Part shown: piece by piece, positions 1-13,172 of the stretch
How the letters are laid out: each line of letters starts with the position of its first letter
Position numbering within the stretch: the first letter of the stretch is position 1
From: Pisolithus tinctorius
Taxonomy: Eukaryota; Basidiomycota; Agaricomycetes; Boletales; Pisolithaceae
DNA: 64,000 nucleotides
Assembly: GCA_024663395.1 (NCBI GenBank)
Contig: JANFAH010000007.1
Location: 1,426,001 to 1,490,000 of the forward strand
Reading direction: 5' to 3'
Made by a program: the position numbers and the translations under genes
The notes under the pieces: generated by a model
The model's database searches: none
The model's input: the letters and a program-made list of their open reading frames with translations, nothing else
Told to the model about the DNA's origin: nothing

Positions 1-345
1 TGAAACCCAATCCATCGGGGCATCCTGGAGGTTGTTCGTCTGTGGTCAGCCCCACGAATTACCTGGGTGAGAGATACCAGAGCGAGGGGGTATCTTGAAC
101 ATCGTTGGCAAAATCGTTACGACTCTCCCACTACAATTGCTAGACACAGAAACTGGTGCCCTGCGCAATTGGGATGCACAAGTGTTGTGTTTCGAACGTA
201 GCATTCCATATGATACGATGAACTACTCTCGTCGCTCTCTATAATGGGCAGCCAACAACTCGGCGCACTGCTCTGGGTGGTGGTTTCAACTTTCTCTCGG
301 TACACCATGCTATCTCACAGGTGAGGAAGGGGAGAAGCGTTATTT
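1..345 (+). pseudogene. Relic of the TPR-HET gene (3' part)
   Basis: The first ~60 bases match the TPR repeat units of the large gene at 1828-6872. From about 95 on the sequence follows 5420-5660 of that gene, the linker leading into the HET domain. Frames are broken: for example a TAA interrupts the plus-strand reading at about 241-244. The central HET coding sequence corresponding to about 5670-6850 is missing. Similarity resumes at about 380-430 with the last codons and 3' flank of the parent gene. The relic is cut by the window edge. It shares an ancestral duplication with the H2A relic that follows, because the gene order and orientation are the same as at 5.4-7.6 kb. Confidence 0.8.
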
Positions 346-439
346 GTTAACGGCGACCTGCGAGCGTTGGAAATCGCATAAGTCGGGCTTTGCATATAGT
401 AAGTTAGCCTGGTTTCTTTGTTCGTCCAGTACATGCTGA

Positions 440-1000
440 ACCAGCCGTAGGAAATGACAAATAAAAGGCTATACTGTAGAGAAACACCAATAAAAATAAC
501 AATCCAATCTACAATTCCTGGCTCTCCTTGCCCTTGGATGTCTTCCTGGGTAGTAGCTCAGGGTTGATGAAGGGTACGAGACCACCCTGTGAGATGACAA
601 CCTCACAGAGAAGTTTGTTGAACCTGGCGGCGTGTCGATCAAAAACCACAACTCTACCAGAGATATGCATTCGTCATTTCGGATGACAAGTCGCAAGTTC
701 CGTGGCACAGTAGGTTGTTTCTTGTTGTCCCGGTCTGGGTTACCAGCAAGCTCAAGAATTTCGGTAGCAAAAGCAAAGTACTCCATGCAGCTGCGAGGTA
801 GACTACAAAGAGCGTAAGCGAACACACCACCTCTTGAAATAGTAAATTGCTTAGGGCGAGTTGCCCTTCCTCGAGAGGCGGTGTACACGGCCGACTGGGA
901 ATTGAAGGCCAGCTTCTGCTGAGTGAGACTGAAACATAGGACCGGTAGAAGCGGAAGCCTTGCCACCGGACTTTGCTTTTTCCGCCAGTTGATGACAAAA
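440..1000 (-). pseudogene. Histone H2A pseudogene
   Basis: The reverse strand reads as a diverged copy of the intact H2A gene at 7045-7556. It has the same exon order and the same splice-site regions, and recognisable pieces of the histone fold such as the stretch resembling VYLAA...LEYL and the C-terminal ISQGG segment. It is not functional: the start codon region is lost, there is an extra T in the N-terminal run, most of the end of exon 1 is deleted around 845-870, and the first-exon reading frame is shifted. The 3' flank also resembles that of the intact gene, so the copy arose by DNA duplication rather than by retroposition (introns are retained). Confidence 0.82.
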
Positions 1001-1017
1001 ATATAATGTGAGGATGT

Positions 1018-1827
1018 CACGCACCTTGAACGAGTCTAGCCAACTCCGAACGAGGTGGAGAACGTAGAGACTGACGGCCAGTCGACGTAGCTACTTCTTC
1101 GTACAGCAGTGCGTTATGAGAATTTTGCACTATCATTTAGCTGGTAAGCCCCTGTGCACGGTGACACGCTCGAAGGCATACTCTTAGCATATAAACTCAT
1201 ATGAAAAAGCATACCCATCACTCATTCCAGTGACATTTACAAGCAAGCATAGCGCGCCACTGTGCAAGACACACTACTGCGCAATTCTGTGTGTAGCTCT
1301 GGACCATGATACTACCCCTACTCGTGGGTCGGGTGACCAGCTCGGCTACATGGGGTTGCTACAGCTTCACAAGTTCAGCCAAATCATTACTAGATATTGA
1401 GATATATCTTTTTTGTTTGTCATGTCAAAATGTGAAACTACATTTGGGGATAGGCAGCTCGATGACCAACCCTCTTGTTCGGTTGAGCTGTGCCAACATT
1501 AGTGTTAGCCGGTTGCGTAGCCCGGCTACGCACCCGGCCCGGTGTGAAATACGATCGACGATCGACCGCGACTTGCATGGTCCTACACCATGACCCAGGT
1601 ACAAGAAGCTATATAACGACTTGAAAGATGTCTACAATCGTTTGAGGCACGATGCCAGCCGGGTTCGCAAGTAAGGTGTTCCAGCAGTAGTGACCATGAT
1701 GCACTACCCATTGGAATGAGCGCCAAGGGCGGTGCCGGAGAGACGCTCAGGGGCGCACGAGCGTCGTTCTTCTATCTCGCCTTCGCGCTGCTCAACCGAC
1801 ACCTCGGTACTTGTCGTTTACCAGATA
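1018..1827. other. Intergenic region, no gene seen
   Basis: I see no coding sequence with family features here. Short open frames (for example 1306-1593) have no recognisable motif and lack intron signals. The stretch separates the duplication relic from the start of the GTPase-TPR-HET gene and presumably holds the promoter of the latter. The inverted repeat CGATCGACGATCG lies near 1552-1564. Confidence 0.5.
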
Positions 1828-4800
1828 ATGTCCCTGTTTCCCTGGTCTCGACAGACTAAGGCCGCGAAGGTCATTTCACCAACAGATACCATAGTGTTGT
1901 AAGTGCACTGGTACCGTCCTCGGTGATGCAGTATCACTAACAGTGCAATTAGCATCATAGGCCCTTCAGGCTCGGGAAAGAGTCGGGTAATATCAGCGCT
2001 CCTCTCCCCCTCCTTGTGCTGTTGTTCATTTTGCTTTCTGCTACTCCAGTTTTTTGATATCCTTTTACAAATCGCAAAGTCTCATATTTCGCTCCATGGT
2101 GGACGGAAATCCCCTACAACGGAGGTTTATGCGGAAAGGTGCCGTTTCGAGGGAGACGAAAGAGACATCGTCCTTGTGGACACGCCGTCCTTTTACACTA
2201 ACACTGGCGGGGAAGATATTTTGAAAAAATGGATAGATTCAAAGTAAGACATGTTTTCTTCTTCCATGTGGTGAATAACCCCTATCCGATCAGTTTTACT
2301 GCGTTTTCCAAGGCATCTGGGATTCTGTACATGCACAGTGTCGAATCAAACCCGGACGATGCGGACATGAGGGTATCGAAGCACTTCGAAGCATTCTGGC
2401 GTGCTTGCCCTCGAAATCTTGGCCCTAGCGCCGGGCATATCGTGCCCACTATATTTTCGCGGGCGGGGCTAACTGCTCAGGATTTCGGAGCATTAATGGC
2501 ACAGCTGCAACATCAGGCAAATGTCGTAGGTGCATCGATGCTCAGGACAGTGTTCGACGGAGCACCCGTCATGGCGCGGCTCATTATCCAGGAGTTTTTA
2601 AACTGCTTAGGACGAAGGAAGCGCCCGTTCGGGCGGAGATCCAAGGAATTTAAAGAAAAGCGCTGGCTTGAGTTGGGACCCCCATTCCTGAAGGACGCGA
2701 AGAAAGCGGCCCTAGACAAGATTACCCTCAAGCGGCTTGCATTGGAGAGTGCTCCAGTAGGACATCCAGACCGTCGCTCAGCTGTCATCAGCCTCGCTGA
2801 TGCAATCTCTGAGTGGTACGGAAAGGAAGGGGTCAAGGCCGATTTAGACGAGATAATCTGCCTGCGGCGTATTGTGCTGGAAGTTACTCCCCCACAGCAC
2901 CGGGAACACTTTGCGTCCTTGGTCAGCCTTGCGAATTTCCTTGAGGAGCGATACCGGAGGGAACATATCCCGGACGACCTGATGGAAATTATCACACTCC
3001 GACGTGCTGCATTAAAATTGGCTCCTTTGAGGCATCCAGAACGTCGTTCGTCTCTAATCAACCTCGCAGATCACCTGGGTGGGAGATGCCAGAGGGAGAG
3101 CTCCACGGAAGATTTGAGCGAGGCCATCATCCACCAACGTGCTGCCCTAGAACTCACGCCCCCAGGACACCCAGAGCGCCTGGCATCACTCAACTGCCTC
3201 ATAAATCTTCTGGACAAGCGATTCACGGAGAAGGACTCAATGAATGATTTGACGGAAATGATCACACTCCGGCGTGGTGCCTTGGTACTCACTCCGCCGT
3301 GGCATCCACATTACCGTCTGTCTCTGGTCCGCCTTGCGAGTTGCCTAGACCAGCGATACCGGATGGAGCTGGCTATGGAAGACCTAACGGAAATCATTAA
3401 CCTCCAACGTGCTGCGCTAGAACTCAGTCGCCCGTGGTATCCAGAACATCTTGCGTCCCTTGTCAACCTCTCAGATAGCCTGGACGAGCGACTTCAGAGG
3501 GAGCATGCCATGCAAGGTGACACAGAAATCATCACTCACCGACGCGCCGTATTGGAACTCATTCCTCCACGGCATCCACAACGCCTTTTATCTATTGTCA
3601 AGCTCGTGAATTTCCTGGATGAACGATTTAGGAAGGAGGATCTCGTGAAAGATCTGACGGAAATCATCACCCTCCGACGTGCTGCGTTGGAAGTTACCTC
3701 ACCAGGGAATCCAGATCACTCTGGGTTTCTCCTCAAACTCGTGAAAGCCCTAGACGAGCGGTTCAAGAAGGACGGAAGCATAGAAGATTTGGCAGAGCTC
3801 ATCGCCCTTCGACGTGCTGCACTGAAACTCACTCCTCCGGGCGATCCGGAACGGAGAACTTTTCTCTTCAACCTTGCGAATTACCTAGAGGAGCGATTCA
3901 GGAGAGATAGTTGCATGGAAGATCTGATGGAGCTCATCTCCCTTTACCGTGCCGTGCTGGAACTTACATCCCCAAAGGATCCAGAACATCTTCCATCTCT
4001 CGCCAAACTCGCGACTTACCTGGATGAGCGATTCAGGGGGGGAAGAGCTATGGATGATTTAAGAGAGATTATTGCCCTTCATCATGCTATGCTGGAGCTC
4101 ATGCCCCCAGAGGATCCAGAATATCTGCCGTCTCTCGCCAAACTCACGAGATATCTGGAGGAACAATTCAGGATGGATGGTGCAGCTGAAGATGCCGTGG
4201 AAAACCTCGCATCTCAACGCACTCTGTTGGAATGCGCTCCCTCGCAGCAATCAGACCGCCGCTCAGCTCTTGTCGGTCTTGCCGATGCACTTTCTGAAAG
4301 ATTTTGGGAAAAACGGGAGAAAGTTGTTTTAGATGTGATAATCACCGTTGTACGCGGTGTGCTGAAATTCACTCCTCCGGAACATCCAGAACACTTTGCC
4401 TCTCTCGTCATCGCTGTGAATTACCTGGACCAGCGATATAACAAGGAGTGTGCCATGAAGGATTTGATGGAAATCATCACTCTTCGACGTGCCATATTGG
4501 AATTCACTCCCTCAGAGAAACGTCTGGAGGCTCTCGTCAACCTCGCAAACAACCTGGACGGGCGGTTTAGAAAGGAGGGCGCCATGGGAGATTTAATGGA
4601 AGCCATAATCCACCGACGTGCGGCATTGGAACTCATTCCACCGGGGCATCCGGAACACCTCGCGTCCCTCGCCGGCCTTGCAAACAACCTGGACGAGCGA
4701 TTTAGGAGGAAGGGTGCTATGGAAGATTTGACGGAAGTCATTACTCTCCGACGTGCTGTAGTAGAATCCACTCCCTCAGCAGAACGCCTGGTGGCACTCG

Positions 4801-6872
4801 TCAACCTCGTGAATAACCTGGATGAGCGATTTAGGAAGGAGGGTGCTATGGAGGATTTGACGGAGATCATCATCCACCAACGTGCTGCACTGAAGCTCAT
4901 TCCGCAAGGGCATCCTCGACGCCGTGTGTGTCTGACGGACCTTGCGAATAACTTGGATGAGCGATTTAGGAGGGAGCGTGCTAAAGAAGATTTGACAGAA
5001 ATCATTACCCATCGACGTGCTGCATTGGAACTCATGCCGCCAGGGCATCCAGGACGCCTTGCGCCTCTCGTCGCCCTTGTGGACTTTCTAGACAAGCGAT
5101 TCGAAAGCGAGAGTACCTTGACGGACCTAGAAGGAAGGATCTCTCTCCGACGAGTTATCTTAGAGTGCACTTCTTCAGCCTCTCCCGATCGATTCATGTC
5201 TCTAGTCAACCTTGCAACCTGCCTTCGTGAAAAATACCAGAGACTGAGTGCGGATGCGGACGCGGAACTGGATGAAGCTATCAGACTTGCGCAGGATGCG
5301 GTGGCACTCTGTCCTCCGGAACATCGATTATCAGCTCGAGCATGCCTTGCGAACTGTATCGAACTGAAAATCAAGAAACGGGACTCACCAGTTGTCACCC
5401 CTAACTCTGATATCAAGCAAATGATCTCGAACATCGTTGACGAAACCGTTATCCCACTGCGATTGCTAAACACAGAAACTGGAGCCCTATGCGATCGGGA
5501 TGCACAGATGTTGCGTTTCGAGCGTAGTGATCTATACAGTGAACTACTCTCGTCGGTCTCTATGTTGGATGACCGGAAACTGGAAGCCCTGGTCCGGAAG
5601 GCTGTCTCGAAATTCTTTCGGTACGCCATGATGTCTCATAGGTGGGGAAGGGGAGAACCATTACTCTGCAACATGCGAGATACAAGCATCTACTACTTGC
5701 CTAGTAGTGACGGGGTCGTGAAGCTCCAGAGCTTTTGTCTTCTTGCCTTCAGGCAAGGTTTTTTGTGGGCGTGGAGCGATACGTGCTGCATCGATAAAGG
5801 CAGCAGCGCGGAGGTACAAGAGGCCATTGGGTCTATGTTCTCCTGGTACCGTCGGGCAGCTCTGACGATCGTGTACCTGTCGGACGTGCCCGACAGAGCG
5901 TCATTCACCAACAGCGTGTGGTTCAAACGAGGTTGGACCCTCCAGGAGTTGCTGGCTTCTCCCTCGGTCTTGTTTTATATGCCCGACTGGACACTCTACA
6001 TGGACAGCGCGTCGTCGAATCACAAAGCAGATGTCAGCGTGCTTGAGAAGCTCCGAAGCGCTACAGGCATAGCCGATGGGCATCTCAGGAACTTCCGCCC
6101 CGGTATGGACGATGCAAGATCGAGACTCCAATGGGCGTCAGCACGTCGTACCACCAAACCGGAAGATATTGCCTATTCGCTTTTTGGAATTTTTGACCTC
6201 CACCTACCAGTTCTATATGGAGAGTCTGCGGAGAAAGCTCTGGGACGTCTTTTAGCGGAGATCATTTCACAGTCGGGAGATGTTTCAGTTTTGGACTGGG
6301 TTGGACAGCGGTCAACTTTCCATAGCTGTTTCCCTGCCACGCTCAGGCCGTATCAGACTGTGCCCTACATGCAATCGACCCCCGGTAATCCTGCCGGACG
6401 GAGTGACATTAGTATGAAACGGGTGTGGAAGCTATACAGAACCATCGTCAAGTTACCGCGCCCTCGATTCGTCAACCGCAGGCTTGCGTTACCTTGTTTC
6501 CGTTACCCAATTACAGCAGTCAAACTATTAGGACCGTCATACGACCCTTCGCGTCACGAGTATGAAATCTATGCATCTGATCTGAAGCCTCTCCGAGTCA
6601 CGATTTCGGTCGACCTCCAGGAAGGTTCAGGCAGTCACTTGCCGTACACTCTCATTCGTCCTTGGGATCCAAAATGGTTGCTTCCCGGAGCGAAGGACAG
6701 CGCTGTATGGATGCTGCTGGAGCGCTTTGAGCAACCATTCCATGCGCTTCTGCTCAAGACGTTGCCTCACAACGAGTACACCAGGATCGCATCTGATTGC
6801 ACAATCATCGCTCATGCTCAGGGCTCAGCCAGTATCATTAACAACGAGCCTGAAGTACTGGAAATTGTATAA
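1828..6872 (+). CDS. P-loop GTPase - TPR array - HET domain protein
   Basis: Four exons fit: 1828-1898, 1953-1986, 2050-2243 and 2294-6872, giving 1625 residues. Residues 27-34 (GPSGSGKS) form a Walker A loop and are followed by a DTPS motif in the G3 position. Together with the segment GILYMHSVE this is the layout of the small fungal AIG1-like GTPase domain. About 20 tandem helical repeats of roughly 42 residues follow (approximately residues 235-1115). The C-terminal part carries a HET (heterokaryon incompatibility) domain with SHRWGRGEP, WAWSDTCCIDKGSS and WFKRGWTLQELL. This resembles an NLR: switch domain, repeat sensor, death-type effector, except that the effector is at the C-terminus. 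Proteins of this kind are implicated in non-self recognition and programmed cell death; the role here is inferred. G3 has Ser for the usual Gly and I find no clear G4 motif, so GTP hydrolysis may be weak. Confidence 0.85.
2700..5345 (+). repeat. About 20 tandem TPR-like coding repeats
   Basis: Each unit is 41-44 codons and carries a core like LRRAALELTPPGHPE, followed by LANNLDERFRKEGAMEDLTEII. I count 20 cores. Those between about 4450 and 5050 are most alike at DNA level, suggesting recent local expansion; units near the ends and around 4190-4400 are more diverged. The repeats are in frame and unbroken. Confidence 0.85.
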
Positions 6873-7044
6873 GTTGGGTTCACCGCATCGTATGGTGAGT
6901 TAGCTTAATTACTGGTTCATGCGACAAGTGCTGAACGAACCGATCTACTAGATCAGTGTTGACAAGAGGAAATGAAATAAAAGACTATATTGTACAATAC
7001 ATCCTACACAGTAGCGAAAACACCAATAAGAATAGCAGCGAGAT

Positions 7045-7556
<512 letters not shown>

Positions 7557-7812
7557 GTTAACGATGGTTGTGGGTGTGGTGCGGTGTGTTGGGTGGGATG
7601 GACGGATGTATGGGTGGATGCGGTCTGAGGGGTAGTGGCCGGATATTTATACTAATTCACGTGACATGACTGATTAAGGTTTGCCAATCAACAAAGACGC
7701 GACACGATCAGACATGAGCGACAAACAAGACCACACGCGACCCCGCCCTATAAATGCATCGTCACAGTCGAATCCACACAGCTCACACCACACGACCAAC
7801 GACCAACTCGCA
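7557..7812. promoter_or_regulatory. Divergent H2A/H2B promoter
   Basis: This 256-bp spacer lies between two histone genes transcribed outward. It contains a TATA-like box for each side (7641-7651 on the minus strand, 7749-7755 on the plus strand), a CCAAT box at about 7684 and a CACGTG E-box near 7659. Paired H2A-H2B promoters of this sort give balanced S-phase expression in fungi; the cell-cycle control itself is inferred. Confidence 0.75.
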
Positions 7813-8801
<989 letters not shown>

Positions 8802-11365
8802 ATGACTGCCAAGCCAGCTGCAGGGGACGACTACCCTCCCCAGGCCCCAGAGCCATCGACGTCACAGACACCCCTACTCAGACCCAGTGAGTACTAATCC
8901 CTCACAGGGGTCACACGCACACGCAAAGAGGAGATTTGAAATGGACTCGACGCTGACCGCTAGGCCATCTGCAGATGTGGCCACCGTACCCAAGCGAAGG
9001 TTTCGAAGTGCATTCGTTGGCCTTGTCGTCTTCGTGCTTGCCCTCGGATCGTCCTTCTTTCTCTTCCACGCCGGCAAGGGACATAATGGGCACGACTACC
9101 GCGTCGGGAAGCTTCCTGGTATGTACTGTATTAATCCCCTGCAGTGCTGTTCTGATAATTCTGCCAGTCATGGGTTATAATAGTAGGCACTCTTCTTGCT
9201 TCCCCACCGCAGACTGATACGATATTCTCCACATACAGCCTGGAATGCATACTACGTATGTCTTGCGCATGTCTTGTAATCTGCCACGACTGATTTACAC
9301 CTCATACAGTGCGACATCAGTGAGGACATCATCATCAAGAATGCCAACCTCATGATATCCCTGGGTTTGGTGGTGCGTATTTCCATAGTAGCTCCACCCT
9401 CAGCGCATATACTCAAGTTGCACCTGTAGGATGTCGGATACAACTATGTTAATATCGATGACTGCTACTCCGAGAGACAGCGCAGTCCTGCGGGCGATAT
9501 CGTCGCAAGTAAGCTCGTGTATCAGCATACTGGGATGTCAAAATAGCTCATTTATTAGGCAAAACTAAGTTTCCTTCAGGAATGAAGCCCCTGACAGACA
9601 GGATCCACGCTTTGGGATTGTGAGTTCCTGGCTTCTCGTATGTCGTGAGCGATAATGACTGTCTAACAGGAAGGCTGGAATCGTAAGTTGATTAACTAAA
9701 CACAAAGGTCCATTGACCCCCTCTGAAGTACAGTGACGCGGGATGGTTCACTTGCCAGCTCTATCCAGGCTCATACCAAAATGAAGCAAGGTGTGTTTGA
9801 TCGATTTCTCATGATCCGTATGCTAAGACATTCTTAGGGATGTCAGATTGTTTCGGGAGGAGTGGGGATTCGATTATCTCAAGTACGATTCCGAAGACTC
9901 TATTCGAATCACCCTTACCTTCTTGTTCTTAGGTACGACAACTGTGCCGTACCATTTGACAACGTCACCCGACAGAATATCATTGGTCGTGAGTAATGAA
10001 TGCATTGTCTGGTTCTACCCAATGTCTTAGCCGACATCAGGGTACGAGCCCATGGCAAGTGCTATCGCCGATTTATCCAAGTCGACTGGCAAGCCGCCTC
10101 TCATCCTGTCCTTGTGTCAGTGGGGAAGAGTATGCACGACGCACATTGCGCTTTATCGCGTTACTTATGACTTTCGTATACAGGAGCAAGTATGGCTGTG
10201 GGGTAGAAATTATGGACAAAGTTGGCGGGTAGGTACTTGTACATGCAACCATCATGCCAAACCTGACACCGCGGCCCAGACTACGGACGATATTGGTGTG
10301 CCCAGATCCGATTTTGGGGCGCATATATGCATGTACTGAACACTCGTAGGTGCCAACTGGAAGTCTGTCGCTAGCATTATCAACAAGTACTCCATCTCTC
10401 TGATGCCTGTGCCCGGATTCGTTAACGTGCTTTTAGGAATTCATTCTACGCTTGGGCCAATGACTTCTACGGACACAACGACATGGACATGGTGAGTAGC
10501 AGCATCCCATTATGTAGTCAAGGAGTTTCACAGACTCTTGCAGCTTGAAATGTGAGTGGCAACCAGGAAACAAGCGACCCCACTAAACCTTTTTATTCAG
10601 TGGGAACGGCGATTTGACATACGAAGAAGCCAAAACTCACTTTGTTGCCTGGGCCCTGATGAAGTCTCCCCTCTTGATCGGAACTGACGTGCGGTTTACA
10701 CCTCTGTGTTCTATGCTCCATCCACTGATTTCGATGAAAATAGTTGGAGACAGCGAGTAAAGAGACCATAGAGATTCTTACCAACCGTGAAATCATCGCC
10801 ATTAATCAGGATCCTGTCGTCGGAACCAGTGTCACTCCTTTCCGATGGGGCATTAATGTGAGTACTGGTGGTTACGATCCAATATTTGTCCCTTATGGTT
10901 GAGCCCCTCTAGCCGGACTTCGTCAGTAACGACACGCATCCCGCACAGTATTGGAGTGGACAAAGCCAGAACGGGACCGTATTTATGCTGGTAAGTTTTT
11001 CTTTTTCTTCTTTGCGAAATAGTCTCCAGCGGTAACAGATTAATACATTGGACGAACCTGCTTCGTTGACTTTCAATTTGACCGAATCTCCGTGGATCCG
11101 AGCGGGTAGACAGTATTTCGTTAGGGTAAGTCAGACATTTTAGTAGGATTTCTCTAATACCAAGAAAATGGTGCCCTCATAGGACCTTTGGACCCGTACA
11201 AACAACGGCACTGCTGTAAGGAGCTTCACGGCACACAACGTCCCTCCGCACGGTGTCGTCGCGCTGCTCCTTCGGGACGCGGGTGACGAGCCCGAGGGTT
11301 TATGGCCGCCGTGTTCGGTCTTGGAGTGGTGTATCAGCCAGGCAGGGGTGAGGGTCGACCAGTGA
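8802..11365 (+). CDS. GH27 alpha-galactosidase, membrane anchored
   Basis: I can splice 22 exons into a 479-residue protein; introns are 46-88 nt. Exons: 8802-8886, 8975-9118, 9168-9182, 9239-9255, 9310-9372, 9430-9508, 9559-9619, 9670-9682, 9729-9790, 9838-9882, 9933-9988, 10041-10129, 10184-10228, 10280-10295, 10350-10386, 10437-10491, 10544-10551, 10601-10688, 10744-10857, 10913-10990, 11039-11125, 11183-11365. GH27 hallmarks are [22 protein letters not shown], the nucleophile Asp in DYLKYDNC and the acid/base Asp in FYGHNDMDM. The enzyme removes terminal alpha-1,6-galactose from galactomannan or raffinose-type sugars. Unlike secreted relatives it starts with about 35 soluble residues and a hydrophobic helix ([20 protein letters not shown]), so it looks like a type II membrane protein. 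The first intron boundary is the least certain. Confidence 0.88.
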
Positions 11366-11537
11366 AGGGGATCCGTGAACTTCAGCCAACCCTCGTTGTG
11401 CATCGCGAACACTGTTGTGCAATAGTGTACTTTTTTTCACTCGTTGATCCTTCATGTACAATTATTAACCTGTGTAAAATTGCAGATGTAATCTTTCGTG
11501 ATTACCGTCGTGGACAGCTAGCATTGTCCGATGGCGC

Positions 11538-13068
11538 TTAGCGTACAAAAGAGACCCAGCCTACAAGGAAGCCCACAATAGTGATTGAGGTCCATTTCCT
11601 GATGTCCTTCCAGCGTACATCCAACATCATGTTGTCTTTCTCCGGCGTCAAAGCTGGGGCATTTGATTTTGTCATGTCGACGCCTTGGTCGTGATATGCT
11701 TGTGGGCTGACTGGGTCCGAGTGGACTACTTGGTCGGGGAAAGAAACCCTCGTAATATACTGCAGGGTGGTGTCTGCGTCCTCCTCGATCACAGGGAAAA
11801 TCTCTGCTTGCGAGACGCCTCCAAAGAAATCCGTAACGAGGGCGCCCTCTAATGGACGTTGGAAGAGATCCGACCGCACGCCTGGATGCGACCGAATCTT
11901 GACGGGGTCGTATGAGGAGAACTGAGTATCACCGGAGATTAGTTTATGCTATAGATGAGCCAAGTAGGGAGAACGAACCAGGTCTTGCATTGAGACTTGG
12001 CTCGTCTTATTAATACCCTCCATATACTCAAGTACGAAATGTGTGTAACTGTCTATGACAGAGACGCCAACATCGTTATCATTCTCGTGCTGTTTGGTGT
12101 AAGTTGGGTTGAGGATGCCGCAGTCATAAACTTACGGAATAGGAGTTCTCCCCGATCTCAGAAGATCCCGTTGCGAGAATGTTCGGAGAGTAGAACTGAG
12201 AGTACATCGTGTTCGCCTGGCACGTATCGATCATGAAGAATATCTCGTTATAGCTGACGGACAAGGAATGAGATTGCTGCGTCGCAAGCGGTTTGGTCAA
12301 CATGCTTACCGCTTCTTTTGCCACATTTGTTCGAAGGCATCAGCAATATCGAATGCGCTGATTTCTTCGTTGTCTTGGAATTTAAGGAATTCATTACCCC
12401 CATGTCCGGTCATGTACACGAAGATGTTAGACCGGTCGTCTGTCAGGAGACGCTTGGAACGCGGAACCGACGGATCAACTCGTCCTGTCGCACGCGTGAG
12501 CTTCGAACCCAGGAGAAAGGCGTGACCCAGAAAAAGGAGGACACACCCGTCAGAAGACGTATGAAGTTCTCTACCGTGACTTCATACCCGCGATAGTCTA
12601 CCTCGATATTTTCGCCGTACAGGTCAAGGTGACGACCCGACTTGGCGTAAACGCTTCCCGGAAATTTGTTCCTCGCATTACACGCCACGTCGTCTGCGAG
12701 CATGAGGATAATATTGGAATCGGGGATGCCGAGACGCTTGACGGTGCGATACCTGGTCGACGCGTGTGATGTGATTGAAGTGAACATCAGGTTTTGACCA
12801 AGGGAACCTTACATCCCGAGCGCATTGGCCATGTGCTGGAAAGAATGAGAGTTGGGAAAAAGTCTAAAGCAGGTGGGCATACCCTGTAATTGAACCAATA
12901 CCTCGATGCACATACGAGAACTGCCCAGTTGTTGGTGTGCCCTGACGTACCGTTATGTTTTCCAAAGAAATTAGCCACCGGCTCGTCCTGAGAGATGGCC
13001 AATGTCCAAGCTGCCAAACATGCCAGCAAGAACAGACAATGCCTGGGCAGGTGTTGCAGCCAGTGCAT
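11538..13068 (-). CDS. GPI8: GPI-anchor transamidase catalytic subunit (GPI8/PIG-K)
   Basis: Seven exons (13068-12883, 12835-12813, 12752-12547, 12484-12310, 12253-12136, 12089-11979, 11921-11538) give 400 residues. The chosen start begins a signal peptide ([20 protein letters not shown]); an in-frame codon upstream would only add a polar leader. The C13 cysteine-peptidase fold is clear: [20 protein letters not shown], catalytic His in [14 protein letters not shown], catalytic Cys in [16 protein letters not shown]-terminal hydrophobic helix anchors it in the ER. It cleaves the GPI signal and transfers the preformed GPI anchor. It is convergent with the alpha-galactosidase gene and divergent from the next gene. 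Confidence 0.95.
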
Positions 13069-13172
13069 GGTCACTGTTATTGGTCGAGTCGGCACTGGCT
13101 CGGCATGACCTGCCAAACTAAGACAAGATCACCCGCGGAGTTTGAAACAGACTGCTCTCCTCGCCCCCCCCC
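13069..13172. promoter_or_regulatory. Bidirectional promoter GPI8 / SAP30BP-like
   Basis: Only 104 bp separate the two start codons, so the genes must share regulatory sequence. A run of C (13163-13172) precedes the plus-strand start codon. No TATA box is evident. Confidence 0.55.

Noticed and set aside
1306..1593. 95-codon open frame with ATG
   Set aside because: No family motif, no intron signals, and it lies between a relic and a gene start; likely chance.
4421..5629. 402-codon frame antisense to the TPR repeats
   Set aside because: A shadow of the repetitive plus-strand coding sequence; its repeats mirror the TPR units.
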